Of a stretch of DNA of 64,000 nucleotides, positions 36,044 through 43,782 are shown piece after piece. Below the pieces are notes generated by a model. It had not been told where the DNA came from, did not search any database, and worked only from the letters and a program-made list of their open reading frames with translations. Source of the stretch: Duganella aceris (GTDB lineage: Bacteria > Pseudomonadota > Gammaproteobacteria > Burkholderiales > Burkholderiaceae_D); assembly GCF_011090165.1 (NCBI RefSeq), contig NZ_JAADJT010000005.1, forward strand, positions 1 through 64,000, given 5' to 3'. The translations under genes and the position numbers were made by a program. Position 1 is the first letter of the stretch; every line of letters starts with the position of its first letter.

Positions 36044-36685
36044 TTAGGACATTGTGCGGGAGATGCCGGCCGAGATCGCCTCGGCCAGCAGGTGGACGTG
36101 GTAGCCGTCGACGAAGCCGTGGTGCGCCTGCACCGCCATCGTCATCGCCAGCTTGCCGTCGTCGCGCGGCTCGCTGAAGCGGCCCCAGGCCAACGAGGGG
36201 ATGTCGTAGGTCTTGTGCTGGTAAATCGGATGTTCTATCGAGTTCAGCTTCAGCCACGGCATGCAGGTGATGTGGATGTTGCGCCGCTGGTCGTATTCGC
36301 TGAGGGCTTCGCTGGTGTTGATCACCTTCTCGCTGGCCTCGGCGATGCGCTTGGAGGCCACGCTGCGCGCGATGAACTCGTTCAAGTCTGCCGACATCTC
36401 GAAGCGGGCGAAGTTCAGGTTCTGGTCCTGGTTGATGACGGTGTAAGAGGCCATGAAGTCGTCGATCTTGATGACCTCGCCCTGGTGGATGCGGTACATG
36501 AAGTTGTCGATGCCCTGCAGCGCGTGCAGCACGTGATACAGGAAGAAGTGGAACGGCGGCAGGCCGTTGGCTTTGCAGTACGGCCGGAAGTCCGGCACCG
36601 TCAATTCAAAGCTCAAATTAACCAGGGGGTTTTCGAACGATGCGAAGGCGTTGTACCGGTCGCGGCGTTTTTCAAAGTTGTGCAT
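36044..36685 (-). CDS. Chloramphenicol acetyltransferase-like protein
   Basis: Protein of 213 residues of the type A chloramphenicol acetyltransferase family. The catalytic loop HHGFVDGYH is near the C-terminus (catalytic His about 189) and the start has the family's FENPLVNLSFELTVPDFRPY. Conserved ITCMPWLKLNSIEHP precedes it. Chromosomal CAT-like proteins of this kind often act on unknown acceptors, so drug resistance should not be assumed. A 28-base gap follows the serine hydrolase gene on the same strand. Its stop touches the palindrome shared with relA. Confidence 0.85.
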   Translation of the reverse strand: MHNFEKRRDRYNAFASFENPLVNLSFELTVPDFRPYCKANGLPPFHFFLYHVLHALQGIDNFMYRIHQGEVIKIDDFMASYTVINQDQNLNFARFEMSADLNEFIARSVASKRIAEASEKVINTSEALSEYDQRRNIHITCMPWLKLNSIEHPIYQHKTYDIPSLAWGRFSEPRDDGKLAMTMAVQAHHGFVDGYHVHLLAEAISAGISRTMS

Positions 36686-36713
36686 GGTGCGTGGTTCTGA
36701 GTGGAGCGAGGCG

Positions 36714-37721
36714 TTATTTTAATTGATCTGCCGCCAGGACCGCCTTCAATATGTTTTCCGACCTTAGCTGCCCGTAGCCCTTGCCGTAGGCGCTGGACGT
36801 CACCGCCACCACCATGTCGCGCGACGGCACCACGTAGATCTTGTTGCCGCCGTTGCCGGAGGCGAAGTGCACCCGCACCGCGCCGCCGTTCACCGTTTGC
36901 GTTTTGGCGTACCAGAAATAGCCGTAGTCGTCGGCATAGCGGTCGGTGTCGCCGATGCGTACGTGCGGCGCCAGCATGGTCTCGATCCAGCCCGCGCTGA
37001 TGACGCGGCGGCCGTCGTAGACGCCTTTGCCCAGCACCATCTGGCCGATCCGCGCCAGATCCAGCGCGCGCAGCGACAGGTTGCCTTGTCCTTTTGGATG
37101 GCCGGCCGTGTCCGCGATCCATTGCCAGCGCGCGATGCCCAGCGGCTCGAACAAGGTCTGGCGGGCGAAGTCGTCCAGCTTCGTGCTGGTCGCTTGTTCG
37201 ATCACCAGGCCGGCGATGTAGGCGGTGGCGGAGTTGTAGCGGTATTGCGTGCCGGGCGCGGTCTGGCGCGGAATCGCCAGCGCGAACGCGACCGGATCGG
37301 CGGCGTCGTCCATCTTGTCTTCATTGCCCGGCGAGGCGGGATCCTCATCGAAGGCGTCCAGGCCGGAGCGCATGCTCAGGACGTTGTCGAGCGTGGCGTC
37401 GGCGATCGCGCTGCTCCGGCTCGCGGGCCAGTATTGGCCGACCTTGCCGGCGGCACTGAGCTTGCCGCGATCGGCGGCCGCGCCGGCCAGCAGGGCGGTG
37501 ATGCTTTTGCCGGCGGAGCGGACATCGTGCAGCGTGTCGGCGGTCTCGCCGTTGTAATAGCGCTCGGCGACGACCGCGCCGTGGCGCAGCACCACCACCG
37601 CGCGCAGGTCGGGGTGGTCATCGCGATCCCATTGCGCCAGCGCGCCTGCCAGCGGCGTTTCGGCGTGGGCCGCGCCGCCGGCCAGCAGCAGCGCGGCGGC
37701 CAGATGCCTGGCGCGATTCAT
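36714..37721 (-). CDS. Exported serine hydrolase, beta-lactamase class C fold
   Basis: Protein of 335 residues with a signal peptide (HLAAALLLAGGAAHA) and the beta-lactamase/transpeptidase-like fold. The SxxK motif is SAGK (Ser69, Lys72) and the YxN motif is YRYNSATAY. Such proteins act as esterases, D-aminopeptidases or peptidoglycan hydrolases. Real class C beta-lactamase activity is unlikely without a clear KTG motif, and I see HFASGNGG in the corresponding region. The start overlaps the stop of the cation efflux gene as ATGA, so the two are one operon. Confidence 0.85.
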   Translation of the reverse strand: MNRARHLAAALLLAGGAAHAETPLAGALAQWDRDDHPDLRAVVVLRHGAVVAERYYNGETADTLHDVRSAGKSITALLAGAAADRGKLSAAGKVGQYWPASRSSAIADATLDNVLSMRSGLDAFDEDPASPGNEDKMDDAADPVAFALAIPRQTAPGTQYRYNSATAYIAGLVIEQATSTKLDDFARQTLFEPLGIARWQWIADTAGHPKGQGNLSLRALDLARIGQMVLGKGVYDGRRVISAGWIETMLAPHVRIGDTDRYADDYGYFWYAKTQTVNGGAVRVHFASGNGGNKIYVVPSRDMVVAVTSSAYGKGYGQLRSENILKAVLAADQLK

Positions 37722-38659
37722 TTCACCTCCTGCGGTGCGACTTCGGCCTGCAAGGTGATGTGGTCGATGCCGTGCTTTTCCAGCAGCATGGCTTTGATCG
37801 CGTGCAGGATCTCGGGCCAGCGCTCGAGGTCGACGATTTCGACGTGGCCGATCAGCGCCGGCTGGCCGGGCGACATGTCCCAGACGTGCAGGTCATGCAC
37901 CGAGCAGACGCCGGCAATCTGTTCCAGGTCGGCACCGACCTTTAAATAATCGATCTGGTCCGGCACGCCCTCCATCAGGAAGTGATAGGACTCGCGCAGC
38001 ACGCCAATGGTGGATTTTAAAATCAGCAGCGCCACGAACAGTGACAGCAGCGGGTCGATCTGCATCCAGCCGGTGTAGTAGATCACCACGCCGGCCAGCA
38101 GCGCCGCCACCGAACCCAGCAAGTCGCCGATGACGTTGACCAGCGCGGCGCGCGTATTCATATTGCTGTCGCCGCGCGACAATATATAGGCGAGCACCAG
38201 ATTGATCACCAGCCCGACGCCGGCGACGATGAACACCGTCGCGCCATGCACCTGCTCCGGCTGCGAGAACCGCTGCACCGCTTCGAAGCCGATCCACCCG
38301 ACCAGCAGCATCAGCACCAGGCTGTTGACGAAGGCCGCCAGCGCTTCGGCGCGGCCGAAGCCGAACGAGTGGCGCGCCGACGGCGGCCGCTTGGCGATCA
38401 GCTGCGCCAGCAAAGCCAGCCCCAGCGCTGCGGCGTCGGTGACCATGTGGCCGGCGTCCGAAATCAGCGCCAGCGAATTCGACATGAAGCCGGTCACCAC
38501 TTCGACCACCGCGAAGCCGAGCGTCAACACCAGCGACCACGCCAGCACCGACTGGCTGCGCTGCACCGTGTAGTGGCGGTGCTCGGCGTCGCCGTCACGG
38601 TGTTCGTGCAGGTGGGCGGAGGGCGAGGAGCTAGGCTGGATGCTGGTTTCGGCTGACAT
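37718..38659 (-). CDS. Cation diffusion facilitator (zinc/cobalt efflux, CzcD-like)
   Basis: Inner-membrane metal/proton antiporter of 313 residues. The His-rich N-terminus (SAHLHEHRDGDAEHRH) and the metal-site helices with LALISDAGHMVTDAAAL (D-x-x-x-D pattern) and NVIGDLLGSVAALLAG are typical for zinc-exporting family members. A cytoplasmic C-terminal domain (GVCSVHDLHVWDMSPGQPAL) carries further His residues. About six membrane segments are visible. It is cotranscribed with the serine hydrolase. Confidence 0.93.
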   Translation of the reverse strand: MSAETSIQPSSSPSAHLHEHRDGDAEHRHYTVQRSQSVLAWSLVLTLGFAVVEVVTGFMSNSLALISDAGHMVTDAAALGLALLAQLIAKRPPSARHSFGFGRAEALAAFVNSLVLMLLVGWIGFEAVQRFSQPEQVHGATVFIVAGVGLVINLVLAYILSRGDSNMNTRAALVNVIGDLLGSVAALLAGVVIYYTGWMQIDPLLSLFVALLILKSTIGVLRESYHFLMEGVPDQIDYLKVGADLEQIAGVCSVHDLHVWDMSPGQPALIGHVEIVDLERWPEILHAIKAMLLEKHGIDHITLQAEVAPQEVK

Positions 38660-38761
38660 GGCTTATCGTTGGAATGGTGGATAGCTGTAGTCTAATGTAT
38701 GCGCGGCGATGCCGCCGCGCATCTTCATAGTGTGTTCTGTAAATGTTTCCTATGAATACCC

Positions 38762-38790
38762 TTGTTTTTCTCCGAATCGCTCTCTATAAT
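38762..38790 (+). promoter_or_regulatory. Sigma-70-type promoter of the tRNA genes
   Basis: TTGTTT (38762-38767), a 17-base spacer and a perfect TATAAT (38785-38790) precede the first tRNA by 10 bases. No other gene needs a promoter here. Confidence 0.75.
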
Positions 38791-38800
38791 GCTGGTCTTC

Positions 38801-38877
38801 GGGCGGTTAGTTCAGCTGGTTAGAATACTTGGTCGACATCCAAGGGGTCGGGGATTCGAATTCCTCACCGCCCACCA
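38801..38877 (+). tRNA. tRNA-Val (anticodon GAC), copy 1
   Basis: A full cloverleaf is visible: acceptor GGGCGGT/ACCGCCC, D arm GTTC/GAAT, anticodon stem CTTGG/CCAAG with loop TCGACAT, T arm GGGGA-TTCGAAT-TCCTC, and encoded CCA. The middle of the seven-base loop gives anticodon GAC. Position 33, before the anticodon, is C instead of the near-universal T. Confidence 0.9.
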
Positions 38878-38923
38878 GAACATGTAGTGGCAGTAAAAAG
38901 AGTAGTAAAATTTGCAGTACCAC

Positions 38924-39000
38924 GGGCGGTTAGTTCAGCTGGTTAGAATACTTGGTCGACATCCAAGGGGTCGGGGATTCGAATTCCTCACCGCCCACCA
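38924..39000 (+). tRNA. tRNA-Val (anticodon GAC), copy 2
   Basis: Base-for-base identical to the copy 46 bases upstream, including C at position 33 and the encoded CCA. The spacer between the copies differs from the flanks, so this is an ordinary tandem duplication. Both copies share the promoter at 38762-38790. Confidence 0.9.
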
Positions 39001-39108
39001 GAATATATGTAAGAGCGAGAAAGGCAATCCGGTTATGACACCGCGAACTACTACCAAGCTTTGGGAGTGACGCTAGTCGATCGGGATTCTTTTTGCTCAA
39101 AAAAAGAG

Positions 39109-39135
39109 AAAACGCGGCTAGCCCGCGTTTTTTTT
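39109..39135 (+). terminator. Terminator after the tRNA genes
   Basis: AAACGCGG and CCGCGTTT form an eight-pair stem with a CTAGC loop, followed by a run of T. It lies about 110 bases past the second tRNA and upstream of thrS. Confidence 0.8.
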
Positions 39136-39146
39136 CGTCCGCGTTT

Positions 39147-39174
39147 TTGTTTAATCTATTTGTTGTACTACACT
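39147..39174 (+). promoter_or_regulatory. Possible thrS promoter
   Basis: TTGTTT, a 16-base spacer and TACACT lie 28 bases before the chosen thrS start and after the tRNA terminator. The -10 box is imperfect. Confidence 0.4.
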
Positions 39175-39202
39175 TGGCCCCTGCGCCGATATGGAGATCG
39201 CT

Positions 39203-41110
39203 ATGCTTTCAGTTCGCCTTCCTGATGGTTCTGCCCGTGAATTCGATGGCCCAGTCACCGTTGCTCAAGTGGCGACCAGCATCGCTACCAGTCTGGGCAA
39301 AGCCGCGCTTGCCGGCAAGGTCGATGGCAAGGTGGTCGATACTTCCTTCCTGATCGAGAAGGATTCGGACCTGGCCATCATCACCGATAAGGACCCTGAG
39401 GGTCTGGACGTGATCCGCCACTCGACCGCCCACTTGCTGGCCTACGCCGTCAAGGAGCTGTTCCCCGACGCGCAGGTGACCATCGGCCCGGTGATCGAAA
39501 ACGGTTTCTACTACGACTTCTCGTACAAGCGTCCGTTCACGCCCGACGATCTGGTCGCGATCGAAAAGAAAATGACCGAACTGGCCAAGAAGGACGAGCC
39601 GGTCACCCGCAAGGTGCTGCCGCGCGACGAGGCCGTGGCCTATTTCAAGTCGATCGGCGAAGCGTACAAGGCCGAGATCATTTCGTCGATTCCGGCCGAC
39701 CAGGATGTGTCGCTGTACTCGGAAGGCAAGTTCACCGATCTGTGCCGTGGTCCGCACGTGCCGTCGACCGGCAAGCTGAAGGTGTTCAAGCTGATGAAGC
39801 TGGCCGGCGCCTACTGGCGCGGCGACAGCAAGAATGAAATGCTGCAGCGTGTGTACGGCACCGCCTGGACCAAGAAGGAAGACCAGGAGCAGTACCTGTT
39901 CCAACTGGAAGAGGCGGAGAAGCGCGACCACCGCAAGCTGGGCAAGCAGCTGGACTTCTTCCACTTCCAGGACGAGGCGCCGGGCTTGGTGTTCTGGCAT
40001 CCGAAGGGCTGGACCATCTGGCAGCAGGTCGAGCAATACATGCGCAACAAGTACCAGGTCAATGGCTACCAGGAAGTCAAGGCGCCGCAGATCCTGGACT
40101 CCAGCCTGTGGGGCAAGACCGGCCACTGGGACAACTATCGCGAAAACATGTTCGTGACCGAGTCGGAAAATCGCTCCTACGCGCTGAAGCCGATGAACTG
40201 CCCGGGCCACGTGCAGATCTTCAATAGCAATATGCGTTCGTACCGCGACCTGCCGCTGCGCTACGGCGAGTTCGGCCAGTGCCACCGCAACGAGCCGTCG
40301 GGCGCGCTGCACGGCATCATGCGCGTGCGCGGCTTCACCCAGGACGACGGCCACATCTTCTGCACCGAAGAGCAGATCGAGCCGGAAGTCGTGTCCTTCC
40401 ACACCCAGGCGATGGAAGTCTACAAGGACTTCGATTTCCACAACATCGACGTCAAGCTGGCGTTGCGTCCGGACAACCGCATCGGCACCGATGAAGTCTG
40501 GGACGAGGCCGAGGACGCGCTGCGCTCCGGGCTGCGCGCCTGCGGCGTGACCTGGACCGAGTTGCCGGGCGAGGGCGCGTTCTACGGTCCGAAGATCGAA
40601 TACCACCTGAAGGATTCGCTGGGCCGTCCATGGCAGGTCGGCACCATGCAGGTCGACTTCTTCATGCCGGAGCGCCTGGGCGCTGAATACGTGGCGGCCG
40701 ACAACAGCCGTCAGGTGCCGGTCATGCTGCACCGTGCGATCGTCGGTTCGATGGAGCGCTTCATCGGTATCCTGATCGAAAACTACGCCGGCGCGCTGCC
40801 GGCGTGGCTTGCTCCGGTGCAAGTTTCGGTGTTGAACATCTCCGACGCGCAGGCCGAATATGTGGGGCAGGTGGCTGAAAAGCTGCGCCGCAGCGGCTTC
40901 CGCGTTCAGACCGATTTGCGTAATGAGAAAATAACCTATAAAATACGTGAACATTCCGTCCAAAAACTGCCTTACATTCTGGTTGTGGGCGACAAAGAGC
41001 GGGATGCCAACACCGTCGCCGTGCGGGCACGGGGTAATGTCGATCTGGGCGTCATGTCCATCGATGCCCTGATAGAGCGACTTCAACAAGATGTCGCCAA
41101 TAAGGCCTGA
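39203..41110 (+). CDS. thrS: Threonyl-tRNA synthetase
   Basis: Class II synthetase charging tRNA-Thr. 635 residues from the ATG at 39203, chosen because GGAG sits six bases ahead and the protein then starts [16 protein letters not shown], like other ThrS. An ATG at 39191 is also in frame. Domains in order: N-terminal TGS (1-60), editing domain with [17 protein letters not shown], catalytic core with [10 protein letters not shown] and motif 2 [20 protein letters not shown] (zinc ligands Cys/His/His), and the anticodon-binding domain from about 540. It leads the thrS-infC-rpmI-rplT cluster, 39 bases ahead of infC. Confidence 0.96.
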   Translation: MLSVRLPDGSAREFDGPVTVAQVATSIATSLGKAALAGKVDGKVVDTSFLIEKDSDLAIITDKDPEGLDVIRHSTAHLLAYAVKELFPDAQVTIGPVIENGFYYDFSYKRPFTPDDLVAIEKKMTELAKKDEPVTRKVLPRDEAVAYFKSIGEAYKAEIISSIPADQDVSLYSEGKFTDLCRGPHVPSTGKLKVFKLMKLAGAYWRGDSKNEMLQRVYGTAWTKKEDQEQYLFQLEEAEKRDHRKLGKQLDFFHFQDEAPGLVFWHPKGWTIWQQVEQYMRNKYQVNGYQEVKAPQILDSSLWGKTGHWDNYRENMFVTESENRSYALKPMNCPGHVQIFNSNMRSYRDLPLRYGEFGQCHRNEPSGALHGIMRVRGFTQDDGHIFCTEEQIEPEVVSFHTQAMEVYKDFDFHNIDVKLALRPDNRIGTDEVWDEAEDALRSGLRACGVTWTELPGEGAFYGPKIEYHLKDSLGRPWQVGTMQVDFFMPERLGAEYVAADNSRQVPVMLHRAIVGSMERFIGILIENYAGALPAWLAPVQVSVLNISDAQAEYVGQVAEKLRRSGFRVQTDLRNEKITYKIREHSVQKLPYILVVGDKERDANTVAVRARGNVDLGVMSIDALIERLQQDVANKA

Positions 41111-41149
41111 ATCGCACTGGCAATTCATTAGATTTTAAAAGGAATCACC

Positions 41150-41671
41150 ATAGCTACTGACAAGTCGCATCGCATCAATGGCGAAATCACTGCCCCTGAA
41201 ATGCGTTTATCCGGGGTCGATAACGAGCCGCTCGGTATCGTGAGTTTGGCCGAAGCCTTCCGCCTGGCGGAAGAAGCAAACGTCGACCTGGTCGAGATCG
41301 CGCCTACCGCGGTCCCGCCGGTCTGTCGTTTGATGGACTACGGCAAGTTCAAGTATTCGGAGCAGAAAAAGGCTCACGAAGCGAAATTGAAGCAGAAAAT
41401 CATCGCCGTGAAGGAAGTCAAATTCCGTCCGGGCACCGATGACGGCGACTACAATATCAAGCTGCGTAACCTCATCAAGTTCCTCGATGAAGGCGATAAA
41501 ACCAAGATCACGCTGCGTTTCCGCGGTCGTGAGATGGCGCACCAGGATATTGGCTTCCGCATGCTGGAACGTCTGAAGGCCGATCTGGAGCCGTACGGCC
41601 AGGTCGAGCAGTTCCCGAAGATGGAAGGCCGCCAGATGATTATGGTGTTGTCTCCGAAGAAGAAGAAGTAA
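41150..41671 (+). CDS. infC: Translation initiation factor IF-3 with AUA start
   Basis: IF-3 keeps ribosomal subunits apart and checks the start codon. The first ATG in frame (41201) would remove the conserved N-terminal segment, while the sequence reads [20 protein letters not shown] from an ATA codon at 41150. A good AAAAGGA lies seven bases before it. IF-3 genes are known for rare starts (AUU in E. coli), through which the factor represses its own translation. The 173-residue product has [24 protein letters not shown] and ends LSPKKKK, as in the family. The AUA start is my reading of the ribosome binding site and conservation. Confidence 0.9.
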   Translation: MATDKSHRINGEITAPEMRLSGVDNEPLGIVSLAEAFRLAEEANVDLVEIAPTAVPPVCRLMDYGKFKYSEQKKAHEAKLKQKIIAVKEVKFRPGTDDGDYNIKLRNLIKFLDEGDKTKITLRFRGREMAHQDIGFRMLERLKADLEPYGQVEQFPKMEGRQMIMVLSPKKKK

Positions 41672-41710
41672 ACCCGCGACGGTCTCGAACGGGTTCGCCG
41701 TTTCGATTCT

Positions 41711-41740
41711 GGGGTCAGACCCCGTTCGGGGTCTGACCCC
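41711..41740. repeat. GGGGTCAGACCCC hairpin repeat
   Basis: A 14-pair perfect stem with a TT loop, 40 bases past the infC stop. Its GGGGTCAGA/TCTGACCCC arms match the outer ends of the palindromes at 35948 and 62036, so it may be a short relative or core end of the same family. Confidence 0.8.
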
Positions 41741-41754
41741 GCCTTGCCGGGGTG

Positions 41755-41784
41755 AAACGGGCGCCCATCGGCGCCAGTTTTTAT
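41755..41784 (+). terminator. Terminator-like hairpin after infC
   Basis: AAAC-G-GGCGCC pairs with GGCGCC-A-GTTT (one mismatch) around CATC and is followed by TTATTT. It would end or attenuate the thrS-infC transcript before rpmI. Confidence 0.55.
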
Positions 41785-41810
41785 TTCGTGCAGATTTCCT
41801 GCAAGTCGGC

Positions 41811-41816
41811 TATAAT
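41811..41816 (+). promoter_or_regulatory. Possible -10 box for rpmI-rplT
   Basis: A perfect TATAAT follows the infC terminator and lies 130 bases before rpmI. No good -35 box is seen at 16-18 bases upstream, so this is uncertain. Confidence 0.35.
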
Positions 41817-41924
41817 CGCCGGCTGTAGTAAATGTAGTGGACTCGCATCCGCTGCAAAAACAAGTGAGAGCAGGCATCTAAGCGCAGCGTAGTGTTGCCA
41901 CCTGTAATCCTGTTTGATATGGAG

Positions 41925-41940
41925 CTACCCAAAAGGGTAG
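41925..41940 (+). promoter_or_regulatory. Hairpin over the rpmI ribosome binding site
   Basis: CTACCC-AAAA-GGGTAG is a perfect six-pair hairpin whose 3' arm holds the purine-rich AGGG used by the rpmI ATG at 41947. In other bacteria L20 represses this operon by binding the rpmI leader. This hairpin could be part of such a switch. Confidence 0.5.
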
Positions 41941-41946
41941 ATTGCT

Positions 41947-42144
41947 ATGCCAAAAATGAAAACCAAAAGCTCCGCGAAGAAACGTTTTCGCGTGCGTCCA
42001 GGTGGTACCGTCAAGAGTGGCCACGCTTTCAAGCGTCACATTCTGACCAAGAAGACCACCAAATCGAAGCGCCAACTGCGCGGTATCACGAACGTTGATG
42101 CGGCTGACGTGAAATCCGTCATGCGCATGATGCCAACCGCTTAA
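41947..42144 (+). CDS. rpmI: 50S ribosomal protein L35
   Basis: Small basic protein of 65 residues ([19 protein letters not shown], ending [16 protein letters not shown]), a component of the large ribosomal subunit. Length and sequence are standard. It lies 26 bases upstream of rplT and its translation is probably under L20 control. Confidence 0.97.
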   Translation: MPKMKTKSSAKKRFRVRPGGTVKSGHAFKRHILTKKTTKSKRQLRGITNVDAADVKSVMRMMPTA

Positions 42145-42170
42145 TCTCACACTCAATTTAAGGAGTTACT

Positions 42171-42530
42171 ATGCCTAGAGTAAAACGTGGGGTTACAGCT
42201 CGTGCCCGTCATAAAAAAGTATTAAACCTGGCCAAGGGTTACCGTGGTCGTCGCAGCAAGGTTTACCGTGTTGCCAAGCAAGCAGTCATGCGCGCTGGCC
42301 AATACGCTTACCGCGACCGTCGTAACAAGAAGCGCGTCTTCCGCCGTCTGTGGATCGCCCGTATCAACGCCGCTTCCCGTGAGCATGGCGTGACGTACAG
42401 CGTCTTCATGAATGGTCTGAAGAAAGCTGCTATCGAGCTGGACCGTAAAGTCCTGGCCGATATGGCTGTGATGGACAAGCCAGCGTTCGCTGCGATTGTC
42501 AACGTCGTGAAAGCAAAAATCGCTGCTTAA
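42171..42530 (+). CDS. rplT: 50S ribosomal protein L20
   Basis: Large-subunit assembly protein of 119 residues with the family start [20 protein letters not shown] and the RNA-binding basic N-terminus. It is usually also the repressor of the infC-rpmI-rplT mRNA. AAGGAG precedes the ATG. A terminator or attenuator at 42584-42618 separates it from pheS. Confidence 0.97.
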   Translation: MPRVKRGVTARARHKKVLNLAKGYRGRRSKVYRVAKQAVMRAGQYAYRDRRNKKRVFRRLWIARINAASREHGVTYSVFMNGLKKAAIELDRKVLADMAVMDKPAFAAIVNVVKAKIAA

Positions 42531-42583
42531 TGCATTGATTTACGATACGTCGCCGCGCTGTCATTAGCGCGCCGGCGGCAAAG

Positions 42584-42618
42584 AACGGGGCAAAGGTTGA
42601 TACCTGTGCCCCGTTTTT
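42584..42618 (+). terminator. Terminator/attenuator between rplT and pheS
   Basis: AACGGGGCA and TGCCCCGTT form a nine-pair stem with a 14-base loop, followed by TTTTT. It lies 22 bases before pheS and could end the rplT transcript or attenuate pheST. No Phe-rich leader peptide was found ahead of it. Confidence 0.8.
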
Positions 42619-42639
42619 GATTGAGGATAAGAAAAACGC

Positions 42640-43659
42640 ATGGACTCCCTGGAACAACTCGTCGCCTCAGCAGTGCAGGATTTCGACGCGGCCAAAGACG
42701 ACGCCGCCGCACTGGAAAACGCCAAAGCCAAATATCTGGGCAAGACCGGCCAGATCACCGAATTGATGAAGGGCCTGGGCAAGCTCGACCCGGACGCCAA
42801 GAAGGCGCAGGGCGCGCTGATCAACGCCGCCAAGCAGCAGATCGAAGCCGCGCTGACCGCGCGCCGTGACGCGCTGGCCGAAGCCCAGCTGCAAGCCCGT
42901 TTGAACGCCGAGGCCATCGATGTCTCGCTGCCAGGCCGCGGCCGCGCCGGCGGCGGCATCCATCCGGTGATGCGTACCTGGGAGCGGGTGGAGGAGATCT
43001 TCCGCTCGATCGGTTTCGACGTGGCCGACGGCCCCGAAATTGAAAACGACTGGACCAATTTCACCGCCTTGAACAGCCCGGAAAACCATCCGGCGCGTTC
43101 GATGCAGGACACCTTCTATATCGAAGGCGACGACAGCGAAGGCAAGCCGTTGCTGTTGCGCACCCACACCTCGCCGATGCAAGTGCGCTACGCGCGCAGC
43201 CACACGCCGCCGATCAAGGTGATCGCGCCCGGCCGCACTTACCGCGTCGACAGCGACGCCACCCACTCGCCGATGTTCCACCAGGTCGAAGGCCTGTGGA
43301 TCGCCGAGAACATCAGCTTCGCCGACCTGAAGGGCGTGTACCTGAACTTCGTCAAGGCCTTCTTCGAGACCGACGACCTGCAGGTGCGCTTCCGTCCGTC
43401 GTATTTCCCGTTCACCGAGCCGTCGGCCGAGATCGATATCGCCTTCGGTTCCGGTCCGCTGAAGGGCCGCTGGCTGGAAGTGTCCGGCTCGGGCCAGGTG
43501 CATCCGTCGGTGGTGCGCAACTTCGGCCTCGACCCTGAAAAATACATCGGCTTCGCGTTCGGCTCCGGCCTGGAGCGCCTGACGATGCTGCGTTACGGGA
43601 TCAACGACCTGCGCCTGTTCTATGAAGGCGACCTGCGTTTCCTGAAGCAGTTCAACTAA
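42640..43659 (+). CDS. pheS: Phenylalanyl-tRNA synthetase alpha subunit
   Basis: Catalytic alpha subunit, 339 residues. The N-terminal coiled coil (about 1-90) binds tRNA. The class II core has motif 2-type segments ([32 protein letters not shown]) and the end [20 protein letters not shown] with the motif 3 Arg. It works as an alpha2-beta2 enzyme with PheT. The pair is split by a 123-base gap that carries an inserted repeat. Confidence 0.97.
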   Translation: MDSLEQLVASAVQDFDAAKDDAAALENAKAKYLGKTGQITELMKGLGKLDPDAKKAQGALINAAKQQIEAALTARRDALAEAQLQARLNAEAIDVSLPGRGRAGGGIHPVMRTWERVEEIFRSIGFDVADGPEIENDWTNFTALNSPENHPARSMQDTFYIEGDDSEGKPLLLRTHTSPMQVRYARSHTPPIKVIAPGRTYRVDSDATHSPMFHQVEGLWIAENISFADLKGVYLNFVKAFFETDDLQVRFRPSYFPFTEPSAEIDIAFGSGPLKGRWLEVSGSGQVHPSVVRNFGLDPEKYIGFAFGSGLERLTMLRYGINDLRLFYEGDLRFLKQFN

Positions 43660-43675
43660 TACGAGACCCCGGCAC

Positions 43676-43757
43676 CGTCATTCCCGCGAAAGCGGGAATC
43701 CATGCTGAGGCGATGACGCCCGCGTTCTATGGATTCCCGCCTGCGCGGGAATGACGG
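43676..43757. repeat. Imperfect inverted-repeat element between pheS and pheT
   Basis: Ends CCGTCATTCCCGCGAAAGCG and its mirror ending GCGCGGGAATGACGG enclose ATTCCCGCG/CGCGGGAAT type arms and GAATCCAT/ATGGATTC. This is a palindromic element of the kind often dispersed in beta- and gammaproteobacteria. It sits inside an operon and likely forms a hairpin in the pheST mRNA. Confidence 0.75.
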
Positions 43758-43782
43758 GCTAGCGATAACTAGAAAGCTGATT

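Noticed and set aside
36044..36685. Considered as an acquired chloramphenicol resistance gene
   Set aside because: No mobile element borders it, base composition matches its neighbours, and chromosomal CAT-like proteins often have other substrates.
36714..37721. Considered as a class C beta-lactamase
   Set aside because: SxxK and YxN are present, but I could not find a clear KTG motif. Serine hydrolase of the same fold is the safer name.
38801..39000. tRNA pair considered as an integration site for a genomic island
   Set aside because: No integrase gene or partial tRNA repeat is visible near it. The second copy is complete and the genes after it are core genes.
41711..41740. Hairpin considered as a CRISPR repeat or attachment site
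   Set aside because: There is only one copy here, without spacers or an integrase gene. It fits a dispersed palindrome or attenuator better.
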